Below, piece after piece: positions 60,542 through 64,000 of a DNA stretch of 64,000 nucleotides. Numbering within the stretch: position 1 is the stretch's first letter; the number at the start of each line of letters is the position of its first letter. The stretch comes from Hwanghaeella sp964350445. GTDB taxonomy: Bacteria > Pseudomonadota > Alphaproteobacteria > UBA8366 > Aestuariispiraceae. A program made the translations under genes and the position numbers. A model generated the notes under the pieces. It made no database searches. It was not told the origin of the DNA and saw only the letters and a program-made list of their open reading frames with translations. Location: assembly GCA_964350445.1 (NCBI GenBank), contig CAYGKA010000013.1:1-64000 (forward strand), given 5' to 3'.

Positions 60542-61744
60542 ATGTCCTTTCTCGCCGACCGCCTGAATTTGATCAAACCGTCGCCGACCGTGGCGGTTAA
60601 CACCAAGGCGAACGAGTTAAAGGCCGAAGGCCGCGATGTGATCGGCCTGGGGGCGGGCGAGCCGGATTTCGACACGCCTGAACACATCAAGGAAGGCGCC
60701 TATGCGGCGATCCGTGAAGGGAAGACGAAATACGCCCCGCCGGCCGGCATTATCGAGCTGCGCAAGGCGATCTGCGACAAGCTGAAGCGGGACAATGGGC
60801 TGAGCTATACGCCGGACCAGATCCAGGTCGGCTGCGGCGGCAAACAGACTATCTATAATGCCCTAATGGCGACGGTGAACCCGGGGGATGAAGTCATCAT
60901 CCCGGCCCCTTATTGGGTGACCTATCCGGACCTGACGATGCTGTGCGAGGGCAAGCCCGTCATCATCAACTGCACCCAGGAAAACAATTTCAAGCTGAGC
61001 CCCGACCAGCTTCGCGCCGCGATTACGCCGAAGACGAAATGGCTGGTGCTGAACAGCCCGTCCAATCCGACGGGGTCCGGTTATTCCAGGGACGACCTTC
61101 GCGCGATCGCCGATGTTCTGCTGGAACACGAACACGTCTGGATCATGACCGACGACATGTACGAATTCCTCGTCTATGACGGGTTCGAATTCGCGACGAT
61201 CGCCCAGGTCGAACCGAAGCTGTATCCGCGAACCTTGACGCTTAACGGGCTGTCGAAAGCCTATTGCATGACCGGTTGGCGCGTCGGTTACGCCGCCGGC
61301 GACAAGGACCTGATCAAGGCGATGAACAAGCTGCAATCGCAGTCGACCACCTCGACCTCGACGATCAGCCAATGGGCCAGCGTGACCGCCTTGAACGGCG
61401 ACCACAGTTTCATCGAGGAGAATAACAAGGTCTTCGTTCAACGGCGCGACCTTGTCGTCTCCATGTTGAACCAGGCCGACGGGATCACCTGCCTGACACC
61501 GCAGGGCGCCTTCTATGTCTACCCTTCCATCAAAGGGCTGATCGGCAAAAAGACTCCCGACGGCAAGGTGATCGAGACCGACGAGGACTTCGTTACCTAC
61601 CTGCTGGAAACGGAAGGCGTTGCGGCCGTGCATGGCGAGGCGTTCGGCCTGTCGCCGCATTTCCGCATCTCCTACGCGACGGCGACGGAGTTGCTGGAAG
61701 AAGCCTGCATCCGCATTCAACGCGCCTGTTCGGCCCTGCGTTGA
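60542..61744 (+). CDS. aatA: aspartate aminotransferase (class I, Ib subgroup)
   Basis: 400 residues. PLP-dependent enzyme making aspartate from oxaloacetate and glutamate. Motifs: GAGEPDFDTPEHIKEGAYAA, NSPSNPTGSGYS, the PLP Lys in LNGLSKAYCMTGWRVGYAAG, and the substrate Arg in PHFRISYAT. It matches the alphaproteobacterial AatA/AspC Ib form, which can also act on prephenate or aromatic substrates. Followed about 70 nt later by a hydratase gene. Confidence 0.95.
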   Translation: MSFLADRLNLIKPSPTVAVNTKANELKAEGRDVIGLGAGEPDFDTPEHIKEGAYAAIREGKTKYAPPAGIIELRKAICDKLKRDNGLSYTPDQIQVGCGGKQTIYNALMATVNPGDEVIIPAPYWVTYPDLTMLCEGKPVIINCTQENNFKLSPDQLRAAITPKTKWLVLNSPSNPTGSGYSRDDLRAIADVLLEHEHVWIMTDDMYEFLVYDGFEFATIAQVEPKLYPRTLTLNGLSKAYCMTGWRVGYAAGDKDLIKAMNKLQSQSTTSTSTISQWASVTALNGDHSFIEENNKVFVQRRDLVVSMLNQADGITCLTPQGAFYVYPSIKGLIGKKTPDGKVIETDEDFVTYLLETEGVAAVHGEAFGLSPHFRISYATATELLEEACIRIQRACSALR

Positions 61745-61813
61745 ACCGGGCGTTATTTGGGGCGCCGTTCGCGGCGATTTCGGGACAATTCGTTTACGAG
61801 TGAGACTGTGCAC

Positions 61814-62587
61814 ATGAACTGGAGCGCAAGCGCGAAGACCCTGGCCGATGCGCGGCTGAACGACATCCGGTTGGACGAACCGCCCCGTCCCGACCCGCAA
61901 AACTCCGATGAAGCCTATGCGCTTCAAGAAGCCGTTACGGAAGCATTGGGTTTCGAAATCATCGGCTGGAAAGTCGGTGCGACGAACCCGCTGGCACAGG
62001 CCGCCCTGGCCGCCAACGAACCATTTGTCGGACCGATCTTCAAGGAGCGGACTTTCGAAGGCGCGGCGGAACTGAAAACCGCCGCGGACGCATTGCGTAT
62101 TCCCGAGGCGGAATTCGCCCTGATGCTGAAATCGGACCTGCCGGCGCGCAGCGCCGCCTATGGCGCCGGTGAAGTCGCCGCCGCCGTCGGCGCCATTCAC
62201 CCGGCGATCGAAGTCGTGAACAAGCGGCTCGCCGGAAATTTCGGCGATCACGTGAATCGCGTGATTGCGGATGGCGGCGCGAACCATGCCTTCATTTACG
62301 GTCAGGGGACCGAGAAATTCGACCCGATCGAACTGGCGAGCCACGCGGTGAAGGTAACCGTGAACGGCATGGACAAGGCGGCCGGCAGTGGTGGCAATGT
62401 CATGGGCAGCCCGCTCAACGTATTGGCGTGGCTGGCGAACCATATGAGCAAACGCGGCATCGGCTTGAAGGCCGGGCAGTGGGTCAGCACAGGCCTGACG
62501 ACGGATGTTTTCCAAGTTCGGCGCGGCGATACCGTCGTGGCGGATTTCGGCTCTTTCGGATCGGTTTCCGTCACGTTCCTGGAATAA
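61814..62587 (+). CDS. 2-keto-4-pentenoate hydratase-like (FAH superfamily) protein
   Basis: 257 residues of the MhpD/4-oxalocrotonate decarboxylase type. Metal-site and substrate-site pieces are seen: DEAYALQEAVTEALGF, IGWKVGATNP, IPEAEFALML, HPAIEVVNKRLAG and the end GDTVVADFGSFGSVSVTFL. The usual reaction is hydration of 2-oxopent-4-enoate in aromatic ring degradation, but no meta-cleavage genes are nearby, so another 2-oxo acid is possible. The ATG at 61814 is the natural start. A strong terminator follows. Confidence 0.87.
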   Translation: MNWSASAKTLADARLNDIRLDEPPRPDPQNSDEAYALQEAVTEALGFEIIGWKVGATNPLAQAALAANEPFVGPIFKERTFEGAAELKTAADALRIPEAEFALMLKSDLPARSAAYGAGEVAAAVGAIHPAIEVVNKRLAGNFGDHVNRVIADGGANHAFIYGQGTEKFDPIELASHAVKVTVNGMDKAAGSGGNVMGSPLNVLAWLANHMSKRGIGLKAGQWVSTGLTTDVFQVRRGDTVVADFGSFGSVSVTFLE

Positions 62588-62625
62588 TAGTCGGCGCATA
62601 GTCATCTCAACCCATAGGGTTAGCG

Positions 62626-62655
62626 AACAGGGCGGTTTACCGCCCTGTTTTTTTG
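62626..62655 (+). terminator. rho-independent terminator after the hydratase gene
   Basis: AACAGGGCGG-TTTA-CCGCCCTGTT with a perfect 10-bp stem followed by a T-run (TTTTTTT). Confidence 0.93.
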
Positions 62656-62713
62656 ACAAAAATGAATCGATATTCCTTGAAATTAACAATCCAATACATA
62701 CATCTATATTATT

Positions 62714-62732
62714 AATTGGAATAATTCTAAAT
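62714..62732. promoter_or_regulatory. possible Irr/Fur-type inverted repeat before dps
   Basis: AATTGGAA-TAA-TTCTAAATT: imperfect inverted repeat of the form TTxGAA-N3-TTCxAA in the AT-rich leader, 67 nt before the dps start. It resembles the iron-control element bound by Irr in alphaproteobacteria (TTTAGAA-N3-TTCTAAA), with one mismatched pair. By-eye match only. Confidence 0.35.
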
Positions 62733-62798
62733 TATTCAGCCGATCGAAAACCAGCCGATCGGCCGGTCAAGATGAAGAAGCGCCGAAGGAGGTTGCAG

Positions 62799-63266
62799 AT
62801 GGAAATCAATATTGGAATCAATCAGGCGGATCGAAAGGAAATTGCCGACGGGTTGTCCCGCCTTCTGGCCGACAGCTATACGGTTTACCTGAAGACCCAC
62901 AATTTCCATTGGAACGTCACCGGTCCGATGTTCAATACCCTGCATACGATGTTCGAAGGGCAGTATACGGAGCTTGCCATGGCGGTCGACGAAATCGCGG
63001 AGCGGATCCGTGCCCTGGGCGAACCCGCGCCCGGGAGCTACGCCCAGTTCAGCGAATTGACCGTGATTTCCGAAGAAACCGGAAAACCTTCCGCCGAAGA
63101 CATGATCCGCCAGTTGGTCGAGGGTCAGGAAGCGATTGCGCGCACAGCACGGTCCGTATTCCCCGCTGCCGAGAAGGCGGGCGACGAACCAACGGCCGAC
63201 CTGTTGACCCAGCGCATCCAACTGCATGAGAAGAATGCCTGGATGCTGCGCAGCCTGCTGGCCTAG
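62799..63266 (+). CDS. dps: Dps-family DNA-protecting ferritin-like protein
   Basis: 155 residues. Dps dodecamers store iron, use H2O2 to oxidise it and protect DNA. The ferroxidase-site pattern is visible: KTHNFHWNVTGPMFNTLHTMFEGQY plus MAVDEIAERIRALGEPAPGSYAQFSELT. AAGGAGG lies 6 nt before the ATG at 62799; the long upstream extension of the frame is spurious. The preceding leader is AT-rich and contains an Irr-like repeat. Flanked by terminators, so transcribed alone. Confidence 0.96.
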   Translation: MEINIGINQADRKEIADGLSRLLADSYTVYLKTHNFHWNVTGPMFNTLHTMFEGQYTELAMAVDEIAERIRALGEPAPGSYAQFSELTVISEETGKPSAEDMIRQLVEGQEAIARTARSVFPAAEKAGDEPTADLLTQRIQLHEKNAWMLRSLLA

Positions 63267-63307
63267 GCCGGTGGAACGGGCCGCATCGACGGCCCTATCA
63301 CGACACT

Positions 63308-63343
63308 GCCCCGCCGGGTACCCCTCGGCGGGGCTTCATTTTT
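63308..63343 (+). terminator. rho-independent terminator after dps
   Basis: GCCCCGCCG-GGTACCCCT-CGGCGGGGC, perfect 9-bp stem, followed by TTCATTTTT, 42 nt after the dps stop. Confidence 0.9.
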
Positions 63344-63502
63344 ACCTATCAGGCGCCGTATCGCCGCACAAACCGATGAAAAACGAGTGTCTCACGCCTC
63401 TGTGACTGGGCTGGACCGCAATGCCCCTCTAAGTTTTGTAGCAACGAACCCCAACGCATTGACGTTACAGCGTTGCGGATTGTGCACCGAGAGGAACATG
63501 AC

Positions 63503-64000
63503 ATGCTGATCAAGAAGCTTCGCGGATGGGACCTGCCCGAACAGATGGCCACACCGGAAGCAACCTTCCTGAACCGGCGCCAATTGGCCAAAGGCCTGGC
63601 TGCCGGATCGATCCTGCTTGCCGGCGGATCGCTGTTCCCCTCCCGCGCCAGTGCTGCGTCGGATGCCGATCCAACCGCGGATCTTTATCCGGTTAAAACC
63701 AACAGCCGGTACCAGATCGACCGCATGCTGACGGAGCCGCGATACGCCCTCAGCTACAACAACTATTATGAATTCGGCACTCACAAGGGCATCGCCCAAC
63801 TGGCGCAACAGCTCGAAACACGCCCCTGGACAGTGTTGTTGGACGGTTTGGTGGAAAAGGAGCAGATGGTCGATGTCGACACGCTGATCCGTGCCATGCC
63901 GTTGGAAGAACGCCTCTACCGCCACCGCTGCGTGGAGGCCTGGTCCATGACCGTCCCCTGGAGCGGGTTCCCCCTCGCCGCGCTGGTGGACTATGCCAAA
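63503..64000 (+). CDS. msrP: protein-methionine-sulfoxide reductase catalytic subunit MsrP (YedY), partial
   Basis: The first 166 residues are visible; the gene runs off the right edge. It starts with a Tat signal, LNRRQLAKGLAAGSILLAGG, for export with its molybdopterin cofactor already bound. The Mo-ligand Cys lies in RHRCVEAWSMTVPWSGFPLA, the YedY hallmark. MsrP repairs oxidised periplasmic proteins, with electrons from the heme membrane protein MsrQ expected downstream. Molybdopterin for it would come from the moa/moe/mob genes at 45-47.5 kb. AGAGGAAC precedes the ATG. Confidence 0.95.
   Translation, partial: MLIKKLRGWDLPEQMATPEATFLNRRQLAKGLAAGSILLAGGSLFPSRASAASDADPTADLYPVKTNSRYQIDRMLTEPRYALSYNNYYEFGTHKGIAQLAQQLETRPWTVLLDGLVEKEQMVDVDTLIRAMPLEERLYRHRCVEAWSMTVPWSGFPLAALVDYAK

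Noticed and set aside
60863..62689. 608-codon minus-strand open frame
   Set aside because: Runs antisense through the aminotransferase and hydratase genes, both of which have complete motifs and ribosome-binding sites; its product is Arg/Gly/Val-rich with no domain, typical of GC-rich antisense frames.
1..64000. CRISPR arrays, rRNA operons, tRNA genes, transposases, integrases
   Set aside because: Read both strands for repeat-spacer patterns, tRNA T-loops and transposase or integrase motifs; none found.

Overview
The window looks like chromosomal DNA of a free-living, probably marine, GC-rich alphaproteobacterium close to Rhodospirillales. This is inferred from gene content: class II DAHP synthase, CimA beside CysS, a YbjN-ProC pair, a phasin, a MarR/OmpR/EnvZ cluster beside ilvE, proteins with VPxPA-type C-terminal sorting tags, and a class GN ('marine proteobacterial') sortase pair. 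I see no rRNA, tRNA, CRISPR array, transposase or prophage. Almost everything is ordinary chromosomal coding sequence with small accessory patches.

Layout. 0-9.3 kb: a block on the minus strand (P1-family peptidase, lipoproteins, cimA, cysS, gltX, nadE), interrupted by a plus-strand VPxPA-tagged secreted protein. 9.8-17.5 kb: a large hybrid histidine kinase, a nicotinate phosphoribosyltransferase-like gene, DAHP synthase and a Tat-exported family 5 solute-binding protein. 17.6-22.1 kb: a putative methylamine-type regulon made of a trimethylamine-dehydrogenase-like flavoprotein, a TetR regulator and a non-pyrrolysine MttB-family methyltransferase. Two near-identical palindromes lie in its two promoter regions. 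22.3-26.9 kb: UbiK-like, YbjN, proC, MltR-like, TetR, phasin and CsaA. 27-35 kb: EnvZ/OmpR/MarR regulators divergent from ilvE, an MBL hydrolase, a single-chain glutamate-mutase-like cobalamin protein, a divergent ProC-like dehydrogenase, and a cobalamin riboswitch in front of bluB. 35-43 kb: GNAT, a TetR-HlyD-ABC-permease exporter operon with three 4-nt overlaps, NTF2-like, GST/HxlR, and a threonate-dehydrogenase-like gene. 43-45 kb: a PBP4-like peptidase facing an AT-rich insert with a HEPN-type protein. 45-48.2 kb: pgsA-mobB-moeA-moaD-moaE. 48.4-51.2 kb: methyltransferase, metal-less M24 protein, second VPxPA protein. 51.3-60.3 kb: uvrC, folB, pteridine-reductase-like SDR, uvrB, sortase and its target. 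60.5-64 kb: aminotransferase, hydratase, dps, and the start of msrP.

How genes connect. Molybdopterin genes in the window would serve Mo enzymes such as MsrP at the right edge. The B12-controlled bluB lies near a cobalamin-dependent mutase-like protein and about 12 kb from a corrinoid-methyltransferase homologue. Both VPxPA proteins need an exosortase that is not encoded here. By contrast, the class GN sortase is translationally coupled to its own substrate.

The most interesting candidates are the TetR-governed amine regulon, whose flavoenzyme appears to have lost the TMADH flavin-linking Cys and most of the amine-binding residues, and the fused GlmE/GlmS-like cobalamin protein with its odd ProC-like neighbour. 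All assignments are by eye from the sequence and from recalled family knowledge; no searches were run.
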